DNA from: JADKIH01 sp049363815
GTDB lineage: Bacteria; Bacteroidota; Bacteroidia; AKYH767-A; 2013-40CM-41-45
NCBI GenBank assembly: GCA_049363815.1
Contig: JBMQEM010000156.1
Location: 1 to 17,091, forward strand
Length of the DNA: 17,091 bases
Reading direction: 5' to 3'
Part shown: piece after piece, positions 1 to 6,858 of the stretch
How the letters are laid out: each line of letters starts with the position of its first letter
Position numbering within the stretch: the first letter of the stretch is position 1
Notes under the pieces: model-generated
The model's database searches: none
The model's input: the letters and a program-made list of their open reading frames with translations, nothing else
What the model was told of the DNA's origin: nothing
Translations under genes and position numbers: made by a program

Positions 1-12
1 TTGTACGAATGA
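1..12 (+). other. possible last codons of an upstream gene overlapping clpX
   Basis: In the frame beginning at base 1 the sequence reads Leu-Tyr-Glu-stop. The TGA at 10-12 overlaps the clpX ATG at 9-11 as ATGA. In many Bacteroidota clpP lies just upstream of clpX, and a short hydrophobic-Tyr ending is plausible for ClpP. Three codons cannot identify a gene, so this is inference only. Confidence 0.22.
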
Positions 13-1250
13 AAAATCAGAAAGAAATAAAGTGTTCGTTTTGTGGTCGCGATAAAAGCGAAACATACGTCCTCATAGCAGGAATCACCGGTCATATTTG
101 TGATCAGTGTATTCAGCAAGCCCAGAATATATTGAATGATGAGATGAATAGTAAGTTGAAAAACACTATTAATTCTCACATGACCTTGCTTAAGCCTGTA
201 GAAATAAAAAAGTTTCTTGATCAATATGTGATCGGACAGGATGATGCAAAAAAGGTTTTAGCTGTAGCTGTTTACAATCATTATAAAAGAATTTCCAGCA
301 AGATCAAAAAACAAGATGAGATAGAGATTGAAAAGTCTAATATCATTCTTGTCGGAGAAACAGGCACTGGGAAAACATTACTTGCCCGTTCAATTGCCAA
401 AATGCTTAACGTTCCATTCTGCATTGCTGATGCTACTGTTCTTACAGAAGCCGGTTACGTCGGTGAAGATGTTGAAAGCATTCTTACTCGTTTGCTGCAG
501 TCGGCAGATTACGATGTTGCTTCCGCTGAACGTGGTATCGTATATATAGATGAGATCGACAAGATCGCACGTAAAAGCGACAATCCTTCGATTACCCGTG
601 ATGTAAGCGGGGAAGGAGTACAGCAGGCCTTGCTGAAATTACTGGAAGGTTCTATTGTAAATGTTCCGCCTCAAGGGGGAAGAAAGCATCCCGAACAAAA
701 GATGATCGCAATGGATACGCATAACATCCTGTTCATATGTGGTGGCGCTTTCGACGGAATTGAGAAAAAAATAGCTAAACGTTTGATGACCAATGCAATC
801 GGTTATAAGACCGGTCGTGATGGGGATCATTTTGATAAAGCAAATTACCTGCAATATATAAGTCCGGTCGATTTGAAGTCATTTGGAATCATTCCGGAAC
901 TTATCGGCCGATTACCGGTGGTTACCCATCTTGATCCATTGGATAAAGCTACCTTACGTTCAATTTTAACAGAGCCTAAAAATGCTTTGATGAAACAATA
1001 TGAAAAATTGTTTGATCTGGAAGGCATTAAGCTGGAACTTGACAAGAACGTACTCGACTTTATTGTTGATAAAGCCTTCGAATTCAAACTGGGAGCTCGC
1101 GGACTGAGATCGATCTGCGAAGCGATCCTGCTGGATGCCATGTTTGAATTGCCAACAGCAAAAGGCAATTCCAAGGAATTTGTGGTCACTTTGGCCTATG
1201 CGAAAGAAAAGTTCGCAAAAACGAATGCAAATAAGTTGAAAGTGGCTTAA
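9..1250 (+). CDS. clpX: ClpX, ATP-dependent unfoldase subunit of the ClpXP protease
   Basis: ClpX is a cytoplasmic AAA+ hexamer that recognises tagged or damaged proteins, unfolds them with ATP and feeds them into the ClpP peptidase. The 413-residue product has the whole family layout. A four-cysteine zinc-binding domain (C9, C12, C31, C34) is followed by Walker A GETGTGKT (116-123), the GYVG pore loop (149-152), Walker B with D181 and E182, the RKH loop (225-227), an arginine finger in IGRLP (about R301) and sensor 2 GARGLR (362-367). Length is normal for the family. The ClpP-docking loop reads IGY (264-266) where the textbook sequence is IGF. The ATG at 9 is chosen because the zinc domain begins right after it, and it overlaps a TGA as ATGA. 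A strong terminator follows, so clpX is not part of the ribosomal operon. Confidence 0.97.
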   Translation: MKNQKEIKCSFCGRDKSETYVLIAGITGHICDQCIQQAQNILNDEMNSKLKNTINSHMTLLKPVEIKKFLDQYVIGQDDAKKVLAVAVYNHYKRISSKIKKQDEIEIEKSNIILVGETGTGKTLLARSIAKMLNVPFCIADATVLTEAGYVGEDVESILTRLLQSADYDVASAERGIVYIDEIDKIARKSDNPSITRDVSGEGVQQALLKLLEGSIVNVPPQGGRKHPEQKMIAMDTHNILFICGGAFDGIEKKIAKRLMTNAIGYKTGRDGDHFDKANYLQYISPVDLKSFGIIPELIGRLPVVTHLDPLDKATLRSILTEPKNALMKQYEKLFDLEGIKLELDKNVLDFIVDKAFEFKLGARGLRSICEAILLDAMFELPTAKGNSKEFVVTLAYAKEKFAKTNANKLKVA

Positions 1251-1298
1251 AATCAATAGAATCCATTTTCATTTCCTTTTTACACAAAAACGAATGAC

Positions 1299-1336
1299 AA
1301 AAGCCGGCATAAATGAAGTGCCGGCTTTTCTTTTTT
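1299..1336 (+). terminator. intrinsic terminator after clpX
   Basis: A perfect 11-base-pair stem has arms AAAAGCCGGCA (1299-1309) and TGCCGGCTTTT (1319-1329) around a 9-base loop. The right arm runs into a T-rich tract ending in six Ts (1331-1336). This is the classic shape of a Rho-independent terminator. It sits 48 bases past the clpX stop. Because the left arm begins with As, it could also terminate transcription arriving on the opposite strand. Confidence 0.92.
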
Positions 1337-1479
1337 GGTCCGGGTAGAGAAAAATTGTTTTTTTTAATTATTTCAGATTTTCTGTGAAAAAAAATCCTGA
1401 TAAATAAGTGCGTTTTTAACGTTTAAAGCGGCAGTAATTCAATCTTTCCGATTTGTTTAAAATATTTTATCAACACTAT

Positions 1480-1509
1480 TTGGTAAATAAGAACTTAAGA
1501 TTACCTTTG
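1480..1509 (+). promoter_or_regulatory. Bacteroidota-type primary promoter for the ribosomal operon
   Basis: The element TACCTTTG (1502-1509) matches the Bacteroidota -7 consensus TAnnTTTG exactly. A TTG (1480-1482, within TTTG from 1479) lies 19 bases upstream, which fits the -33 element at its usual spacing. Transcription should start a few bases after 1509, at about 1513-1517, giving a leader of roughly 60 bases before rpsL. It is the only clear promoter of this type I found in the window, so it probably drives the whole rpsL-to-infA run. Confidence 0.85.
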
Positions 1510-1510
1510 C

Positions 1511-1530
1511 ATTCCCCAAAAAAGGGGGAT
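1511..1530 (+). other. small hairpin at the predicted 5' end of the rpsL mRNA
   Basis: ATTCCCC (1511-1517) can pair with GGGGGAT (1524-1530), giving seven pairs including one G-U, around a loop of six As. It lies directly downstream of the -7 element, so it would be at or very near the mRNA 5' end. The sequence pattern is clear. A role in mRNA stability or start-site choice is inference. Confidence 0.5.
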
Positions 1531-1575
1531 TTCGAATAATAATTAAACAGAGTTTAACAGTAAGAACCTCGAAGA

Positions 1576-1980
1576 ATGCCTACGATACAGCAGTTAGTTC
1601 GCAAAGGACGCTCAAAACTGATTGATAAAAGTAAATCACCCGCTTTGGCTTCATGTCCACAGCGTCGTGGTGTTTGTACACGTGTGTACACAACAACTCC
1701 TAAAAAGCCGAATTCGGCAATGCGTAAAGTTGCCCGTATTCGTTTAACGAACAAATTCGAGGTTACTGCATACATACCGGGTGAAGGTCACAATCTTCAG
1801 GAGCACAGTATCGTCATGATCCGTGGAGGTCGTGTTAAAGATCTTCCTGGAGTACGTTACCACATTATCCGTGGTACACTGGATACAGCAGGGGTTGAAG
1901 GCCGCAGACAACAACGTAGTAAATACGGAACAAAACGTCCTAAACCAGGAGCTGCTGCAGCTCCGGCAAAAAAGAAATAA
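1576..1980 (+). CDS. rpsL: 30S ribosomal protein S12 (uS12)
   Basis: S12 sits at the decoding centre of the small subunit and helps enforce codon-anticodon accuracy. It is the classic target of streptomycin-resistance mutations. The 134-residue product carries the invariant TTTPKKPNSA motif, with lysines at 43 and 44, and GGRVKDLPGVRYH with K88. The resistance-associated positions K43 and K88 are therefore wild type. The aspartate after K88, which is methylthiolated in some bacteria, is present. The C-terminus carries a short Ala/Lys-rich tail (about residues 124-134) that makes it some ten residues longer than the E. coli protein. It is the first gene after the promoter, and the ATG at 1576 gives the standard MPTIQQLVRKG N-terminus. 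Confidence 0.98.
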   Translation: MPTIQQLVRKGRSKLIDKSKSPALASCPQRRGVCTRVYTTTPKKPNSAMRKVARIRLTNKFEVTAYIPGEGHNLQEHSIVMIRGGRVKDLPGVRYHIIRGTLDTAGVEGRRQQRSKYGTKRPKPGAAAAPAKKK

Positions 1981-2018
1981 TTCAACTAAGTAAACCGAAT
2001 ACTTCAAGAAATAAGTAA

Positions 2019-2486
2019 ATGCGTAAGTCGAAACCAAAGAAGAGAATTTTATTACCGGATCCTATTTTTCATGATACTCTGGTAACCCGTTTCGTGAATA
2101 ACCTAATGTACGGTGGTAATAAAAGTACTGCATACGGAATTTTTTATGCAGCTATCAACCGTGTTGAAGAAAAGACTAAAGAGACAGGACTTGATGTTTG
2201 GAAAAAGGCAATGACAAATGTGATGCCGACAGTGGAGGTGAAAAGCCGTCGAGTTGGTGGAGCAACATTCCAGATCCCAAGTGAAATTCGCCCTGACCGT
2301 CGCGTTGCATTAACGATCAAATGGTTGATCTCTTACAGCCGTAACCGCAATGAGAAATCAATGGCAGAGAAACTAGCAGGTGAGATCATCGCAGCTTCAA
2401 AAGGTGAAGGTGCAGCAGTGAAGAAAAAAGAAGATACTCACAGAATGGCGGAAGCAAATAAAGCTTTCTCTCACTTCAGAGCTTAA
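2019..2486 (+). CDS. rpsG: 30S ribosomal protein S7 (uS7)
   Basis: S7 starts assembly of the 30S head by binding the 3' domain of 16S rRNA and lies next to the E-site tRNA. The 155-residue product matches the family end to end: a basic N-terminus, the VNNLMYGGNKSTA helix region (about 26-38), VEVKSRRVGGATFQIP (about 73-88) and a C-terminal helix ending in FSHFRA. Length is normal. It starts 38 bases after rpsL in the usual str order. In E. coli S7 represses its own operon by binding the rpsL-rpsG spacer. Here that spacer is too short for the same structure, while the spacer on the other side of rpsG is unusually long. Confidence 0.98.
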   Translation: MRKSKPKKRILLPDPIFHDTLVTRFVNNLMYGGNKSTAYGIFYAAINRVEEKTKETGLDVWKKAMTNVMPTVEVKSRRVGGATFQIPSEIRPDRRVALTIKWLISYSRNRNEKSMAEKLAGEIIAASKGEGAAVKKKEDTHRMAEANKAFSHFRA

Positions 2487-2755
2487 TATTTAGAGTAAAG
2501 AGTAAAAGAGTAAAGAGTAAAGAGTGAAATCTGCCAGTAGGCAGAGAGTGCCGGAGCCGGTAAAATGGCAACGGAAAAACAAAATAACAAGTAGTTCTTT
2601 TTTTTAAGATAACCACTGACTTGCCGCAGTAACGTGCAAGGAATTAGACCGGATAACTGAATGACGCAGCGAAAGCTGAAAGTAAAATGATCATTCAAAG
2701 TGTCCTGTTATCGCGAAAAGAAAACTATCGTTATGATTAACGGAAAAATAATCAA
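2487..2755. other. 269-base rpsG-fusA spacer with repeats and several hairpins
   Basis: This is by far the longest gap inside the operon and has no credible reading frame. It begins with a heptamer repeat (2492-2527). Next comes TCTGCC (2530-2535) pairing perfectly with GGCAGA (2540-2545) over a 4-base loop. A third element is CTTGCCG (2620-2626) pairing with CGTGCAAG (2633-2640) apart from one bulged T. Last, TGAATGA (2658-2664) pairs with TCATTCA (2691-2697) around an inner CAGC-GAAA-GCTG hairpin (2667-2678) with a GNRA-type loop. I found no TAnnTTTG promoter element and no proper terminator: a run of eight Ts at 2598-2605 has no GC-rich stem before it. Function unknown. Confidence 0.6.
2492..2527 (+). 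repeat. five-copy AGAGTAA heptamer repeat
   Basis: Five units lie almost head to tail: 2492-2498, 2499-2505, 2507-2513, 2514-2520 and 2521-2527. The first four are AGAGTAA, the last is AGAGTGA, and one extra A sits between units two and three. The tract begins five bases after the rpsG stop codon. Short tandem repeats of this kind can change copy number by slippage. Whether this one does cannot be judged from one sequence. Confidence 0.85.
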
Positions 2756-4882
2756 ATGTCAAAAGAATTATTACATACTCGCAACATAGGTATCTCTGCT
2801 CACATTGACGCAGGTAAGACTACTACAACTGAACGTGTCCTTTACTATACAGGAAAAGTACACAAGATCGGGGAAGTGCACGAAGGTGCTGCTACTATGG
2901 ACTGGATGGTTCAGGAGCAAGAGCGTGGAATCACAATTACATCTGCTGCCACGACTACTTACTGGGATTATTTAAACGAACAATATAAAGTAAACATCAT
3001 TGACACTCCGGGTCACGTTGACTTTACCGTTGAGGTAGAGCGTTCATTACGTGTACTTGACGGAGCCGTCGCTCTTTTTTGTGCTGTAGGCGGAGTTGAG
3101 CCTCAGTCTGAGACTGTATGGCGTCAGATGAATAAATACCTGGTACCACGTATCGGTTTCGTTAACAAAATGGACCGTGCCGGTGCAAACTTCCTTAACG
3201 TTGTTGCTCAGGTAAAAGAACGTCTTCATGGAAATCCTGTTCCGCTTCAGTTACCAATCGGTGCTGAAGATATGTTCACAGGTGTTGTTGATCTTATCAT
3301 GAACAAAGCCATCATCTGGCATGATCATACTAAGGGCGCAACATTCGATGAAGTTCCAATTCCTATGGATATGATCGCTGATGTAAATCACTGGCGTGCT
3401 AATCTTGTGGAAGCAGTTGCTGAATTCGATGATCGTTTGATGGAGAAATTCTTCGAAGATCCGAACAGCATTACTGAAGATGAACTTCGCATTGCGATCC
3501 GTAAAGCTACGATCGCTATGAAGATCACTCCACTTCTTTGTGGTTCTGCATTTAAAAATAAAGGTGTTCAGGCAATGCTTGATGCCGTTATCCAATATCT
3601 TCCGTCTCCAATGGATGTACCTTCTATTTCAGGTATCAATCCAAATACAGATGCTCCTGAAGAACGTAAGGCTGATGCAAAAGAGAAATTTTCTGCTCTT
3701 GCATTTAAGATCATGACGGATCCATTCGTTGGTCGTCTGGCTTTCTTCCGTGTTTATTCAGGTCGCCTGGATGCAGGTTCTTATGTATTGAACTCCCGTT
3801 CAAACAAGAATGAGCGTATCTCTCGTATCATCCGTATGCATGCAAACAAACAATCTCCTATCGATTTTATCGAAGCAGGTGATATTGGTGCAGCAGTAGG
3901 TTTTAAAGAGATCAAAACAGGAGATACTCTGTGTGATCCTGCTTTCCCGATCGTACTTGAGTCAATGACTTTCCCGGCTCCGGTTATCGGATTAGCGATC
4001 GAGCCGAAAACTCAGGCTGACGTTGATAAATTAGGTATGGCTCTGGCGAAATTGGCTGAAGAGGATCCTACGTTCCGTGTGAACACAGATGAAGATTCTG
4101 GTCAGACCGTGATCAGCGGAATGGGCGAGCTTCACCTTGAGATCATCGTTGACCGTCTTCGTCGTGAATTTAAAGTTGAATGTAACCAGGGTGCTCCTCA
4201 GGTTAACTATAAAGAGGCTCTATTCGGTAGCGCAACTCACCGTGAAGTTTACAAGAAACAAACCGGTGGTCGTGGTAAATTCGCCGATATCCAATTCGAG
4301 ATCTCTCCGTGTGATACAGAGTGGCTGGAAAAAGGAAATACGGGTCTTCAGTTCGTAAATGAAATTACTGGTGGATCGATCCCTCGTGAATTCATTCCTT
4401 CTATTCAGAAAGGTTTTGAATCAGCAATGGGTACAGGTGTACTTGCCGGATTCCAGATCGAACAAATGAAAGTTAGATTGTTTGACGGTTCATTCCACGC
4501 AGTCGATTCAGATGCATTGTCTTTCGAGATCTGTGCTAAGATCGGTTTCCGTGAAGCTGCACCAAAAGCAAAAGCTACATTGATGGAACCAATCATGAAA
4601 GTAGAAGTTGTTACTCCGGATCTTTACATGGGTGATGTTATGGGTGACCTTAACAAACGTCGTGGACAATTAGAAGGTATGGATACCCGCGCAGGTGCTC
4701 AGGTTATCAAAGCGAAAGTTCCACTTTCTGAAATGTTCGGTTATGTGACTACTCTTCGTACCATCACTTCAGGTCGTGCATCTTCAACTATGGAATTCTC
4801 TCATTATGCAGAAGCTCCACGCTCACTTGCTGAAGAAGTAATTGCTAAATCAAAAGGCAAAACAAAATCTGTACAAGCTTAA
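2756..4882 (+). CDS. fusA: translation elongation factor G (EF-G)
   Basis: EF-G is the GTPase that moves tRNAs and mRNA through the ribosome after each peptide bond and, with the recycling factor, splits ribosomes after termination. The 708-residue product has the expected GTPase motifs: AHIDAGKT (15-22), RGITI in switch I, DTPGH (83-87), NKMD (137-140) and GSAFKNKG for G5. These are followed by domain II, domains III-V and the family-typical GRGKFADIQ and YVTTLRTITSGRASS segments. Length is normal. The ATG at 2756 follows an A-rich leader with no Shine-Dalgarno sequence. The tuf gene that usually follows in proteobacteria is absent here; rpsJ comes next after 41 bases. Fusidic acid acts on this protein, but I did not assess resistance positions. 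Confidence 0.98.
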   Translation: MSKELLHTRNIGISAHIDAGKTTTTERVLYYTGKVHKIGEVHEGAATMDWMVQEQERGITITSAATTTYWDYLNEQYKVNIIDTPGHVDFTVEVERSLRVLDGAVALFCAVGGVEPQSETVWRQMNKYLVPRIGFVNKMDRAGANFLNVVAQVKERLHGNPVPLQLPIGAEDMFTGVVDLIMNKAIIWHDHTKGATFDEVPIPMDMIADVNHWRANLVEAVAEFDDRLMEKFFEDPNSITEDELRIAIRKATIAMKITPLLCGSAFKNKGVQAMLDAVIQYLPSPMDVPSISGINPNTDAPEERKADAKEKFSALAFKIMTDPFVGRLAFFRVYSGRLDAGSYVLNSRSNKNERISRIIRMHANKQSPIDFIEAGDIGAAVGFKEIKTGDTLCDPAFPIVLESMTFPAPVIGLAIEPKTQADVDKLGMALAKLAEEDPTFRVNTDEDSGQTVISGMGELHLEIIVDRLRREFKVECNQGAPQVNYKEALFGSATHREVYKKQTGGRGKFADIQFEISPCDTEWLEKGNTGLQFVNEITGGSIPREFIPSIQKGFESAMGTGVLAGFQIEQMKVRLFDGSFHAVDSDALSFEICAKIGFREAAPKAKATLMEPIMKVEVVTPDLYMGDVMGDLNKRRGQLEGMDTRAGAQVIKAKVPLSEMFGYVTTLRTITSGRASSTMEFSHYAEAPRSLAEEVIAKSKGKTKSVQA

Positions 4883-4923
4883 TTAGAAACTGATAGTATA
4901 ATCAATAATAAACGTTCTTTAAA

Positions 4924-5232
4924 ATGTCTCAGCGAATCCGCATCAAATTAAAATCATACGATCACAATCTGGTTGATAAATCAGCAGAGAAGATCGTGAA
5001 AACTGTGAAGATCACAGGAGCTGTAGTGAATGGACCAATTCCACTTCCTACAGATAAGAAAATCTTCACTGTACTTCGTTCACCGCACGTGAACAAGAAG
5101 GCTCGTGAACAATTTCAATTGTGTTCATATAAGCGTTTGCTTGACATCTATAACTCATCAGCAAAAACTGTAGATGCTCTAATGAAGCTTGAATTACCAA
5201 GCGGAGTAGAAGTTGAAATCAAAGCATCATAA
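4924..5232 (+). CDS. rpsJ: 30S ribosomal protein S10 (uS10, NusE)
   Basis: S10 is a 30S head protein. In many bacteria it also acts as NusE, binding NusB in antitermination complexes and NusG to link transcription with translation. The 102-residue product is full length, with IRIKLKSYDH at the start, GPIPLPT in the middle and VLRSPHVNKKAREQF near residue 50-65. In E. coli it opens a separate S10 operon. Here no promoter or terminator is visible in the 41 bases after fusA, so it appears to be read through from the str genes. Confidence 0.98.
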   Translation: MSQRIRIKLKSYDHNLVDKSAEKIVKTVKITGAVVNGPIPLPTDKKIFTVLRSPHVNKKAREQFQLCSYKRLLDIYNSSAKTVDALMKLELPSGVEVEIKAS

Positions 5233-5261
5233 ACTGAATAACGAATTCAAAAGTGAATGTC

Positions 5262-5278
5262 TCCGCCGAACAGGTGGA
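5262..5278 (+). other. small hairpin in the rpsJ-rplC spacer
   Basis: TCCGCC (5262-5267) can pair with GGTGGA (5273-5278), six pairs with one G-U, around the loop GAACA. It lies in the 74-base spacer, 28 bases before the rplC start, and no T-run follows, so it is not a terminator. It may shape translation or processing, or may be chance. Confidence 0.35.
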
Positions 5279-5306
5279 AACCTCTGACTAATAAAAACAA
5301 AAAACA

Positions 5307-5924
5307 ATGTCTGGAATAATTGGAAAAAAAATCGGAATGACAAGTGTCTTCGGCGCAGATGGGAAATATCTTCCATGCACCGTGATCCTTGCCGGGCCGT
5401 GTGTTGTCAGCCAGATCCGTACAAAAAGTAACGACGGATATGATGCTGTTCAATTGGCATTTGACGACAAAAAAGATAAGCACGCTACAAAAGCTGAACT
5501 TGGTCATTTTAAAAAATCGAATACATCAGCTAAACGTAAATTAGTTGAGTTTCGTGAATTCGAAGAGACTCCTGCATTAGGAAGCGAGATCAAAGTTGAT
5601 CTGTTCACTCCGGGAGAATTCGTGAATGTGATCGGAACATCAAAAGGAAAAGGTTTCCAGGGTGTTGTAAGACGTCACCATTTCAGTGGAGTAGGTATGC
5701 AGACTCACGGTCAGCACAACCGTCTTCGTGCGCCGGGTTCATTGGGAGCTTCATCGGATCCTTCAAGAGTAATGAAAGGTATGCGTATGGGAGGTCATAT
5801 GGGAAACACACGTATCAAGATCCAGAATCTTGAAGTAATTAAAGTGATCGCTGAACAGAATCTTTTGGTCATCAAAGGAGCGGTTCCGGGTCATATTGGT
5901 GCATATGTAATTGTGGAGAAATAA
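5307..5924 (+). CDS. rplC: 50S ribosomal protein L3 (uL3)
   Basis: L3 is one of the first proteins to bind 23S rRNA. Its long internal loop reaches towards the peptidyl-transferase centre. The 205-residue product begins with GIIGKKIGMTSVF and carries the GTSKGKGFQGVVRRHHF signature (about 111-127) and the loop with THGQHNRLRAPGSLG. It ends with the usual LLVIKGAVPG. In E. coli a glutamine in the loop segment GQNQTP is methylated. The matching segment here reads GASSDP, so that modification site appears to be missing, probably a lineage trait. The next gene, rplD, begins two bases after its stop. Confidence 0.98.
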   Translation: MSGIIGKKIGMTSVFGADGKYLPCTVILAGPCVVSQIRTKSNDGYDAVQLAFDDKKDKHATKAELGHFKKSNTSAKRKLVEFREFEETPALGSEIKVDLFTPGEFVNVIGTSKGKGFQGVVRRHHFSGVGMQTHGQHNRLRAPGSLGASSDPSRVMKGMRMGGHMGNTRIKIQNLEVIKVIAEQNLLVIKGAVPGHIGAYVIVEK

Positions 5925-5926
5925 TC

Positions 5927-6559
5927 ATGGAAGTAGCTATCATAAATACAGCCGGTAAAGAAACCGGTAAGAAGGTAAAGCTTGATTCAAGCATCTTCGC
6001 AATAGAGCCAAACGATCACGCCATCTATCTTGATGTGAAGCAATTTCTTGCCAATCAACGTCAGGGAACTCACAAATCGAAAGAGCGTGCAGAGATCGCG
6101 CGTACTACAAAGAAATTGAAGCGTCAAAAAGGTACCGGTGGTGCCCGTGCGGGTTCAATGAAATCACCTTTGTTTGTAGGTGGTGGTCGCGCATTCGGAC
6201 CTCGTCCACGTGATTATCATTTCAAGCTGAATAAAAAACTTAAACACCTTGCATGTCTTTCTGCTCTTACTTATAAAGCAAAAGAGAAAAATGTAATGAT
6301 CCTTGAAGATTTCAAAATGGATTCTCCAAAGACAAGCAACTATGCAAGCATATTGAAGAACCTTAACCTGTCTGACAAAAAAGTTCTTCTTGTATTACCG
6401 GCACACGATAAAAATATCTACTTATCAGGCCGTAACCTAGAGCGCAAAAAAATCACTACTGCAGCAGAATTGAATACTTACGACATCTTAAATGCACAGT
6501 CGCTCGTGCTGGTCGAAGGTTCTGTATCAGTTATCGAAAATAGATTCTTAGACAAATGA
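5927..6559 (+). CDS. rplD: 50S ribosomal protein L4 (uL4)
   Basis: L4 lines the nascent-peptide exit tunnel with a long extended loop and helps early 50S assembly. In E. coli it also represses the S10 operon. The 210-residue product has the loop motif RQKGTGGARAGS (about 65-76) followed by GGGRAFGPRPRDY, the tunnel-facing part whose changes can give macrolide resistance. It starts two bases after rplC and its last four bases form an ATGA overlap with rplW, so translation of the three genes is probably coupled. I see no counterpart of the E. coli L4-binding leader, because rpsJ has no leader of its own here. Confidence 0.97.
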   Translation: MEVAIINTAGKETGKKVKLDSSIFAIEPNDHAIYLDVKQFLANQRQGTHKSKERAEIARTTKKLKRQKGTGGARAGSMKSPLFVGGGRAFGPRPRDYHFKLNKKLKHLACLSALTYKAKEKNVMILEDFKMDSPKTSNYASILKNLNLSDKKVLLVLPAHDKNIYLSGRNLERKKITTAAELNTYDILNAQSLVLVEGSVSVIENRFLDK

Positions 6560-6846
6560 GTATCCTGAAAAAACCTCTCATCACTGAGAAGATGACAAAA
6601 GCCGGTGAAAAACTTGGGCACTATGGATTTGTAGTTGACTACAAAGCCAATAAGATCGAGATCAAACTGGCAATCGAGAAAATGTACAACGTTACAGTTG
6701 AGCGCATCAATACAATGCGTGTTCCGGGAAAGATCAAGACCCGTTACACAAAGACTGGTGTTACAACCGGAAGTACAGGTTCTTATAAAAAAGCCGTTGT
6801 TACTTTGAAAAAAGGTGAAACAATCGACTTCTATAGCAACATTTAA
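6556..6846 (+). CDS. rplW: 50S ribosomal protein L23 (uL23)
   Basis: L23 sits beside the exit of the nascent-chain tunnel and is the docking point for trigger factor and the signal recognition particle. The 96-residue product opens with the family motif LKKPLITEKMT, continues with YGFVVDYKANKIEIKLAIE, and has the VERINTMRVPGK stretch before a Lys/Thr-rich loop. The ATG overlaps the rplD stop by four bases (ATGA), a common arrangement for translational coupling. Length is normal. Confidence 0.97.
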   Translation: MSILKKPLITEKMTKAGEKLGHYGFVVDYKANKIEIKLAIEKMYNVTVERINTMRVPGKIKTRYTKTGVTTGSTGSYKKAVVTLKKGETIDFYSNI

Positions 6847-6858
6847 TACTAACTAGAA

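Larger units (their letters stand above)
1251..1575. other. 325-base intergenic region between clpX and rpsL
   Basis: This region separates two transcription units. It holds the clpX terminator (1299-1336), the rpsL promoter (1480-1509) and a 5' leader hairpin (1511-1530), each listed separately. The middle part, about 1340-1470, is AT-rich with runs of T and A. I see no reading frame, RNA gene or convincing hairpin in it. Confidence 0.8.

Noticed and set aside
2598..2605. Run of eight Ts that might end a terminator
   Set aside because: No GC-rich stem lies directly before it, so an intrinsic terminator inside the operon is not supported.
2686..2695. Ten-base palindrome AATGATCATT as an operator
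   Set aside because: It is short and unique in the stretch, and half of it is better explained as part of the 2658-2697 stem. No regulator is implied.
2483..2698. 71-codon minus-strand frame across the rpsG-fusA spacer
   Set aside because: It reads the heptamer repeat as a Leu-Tyr-Ser/Thr-rich end, resembles no protein, and has no promoter element I could find on that strand.
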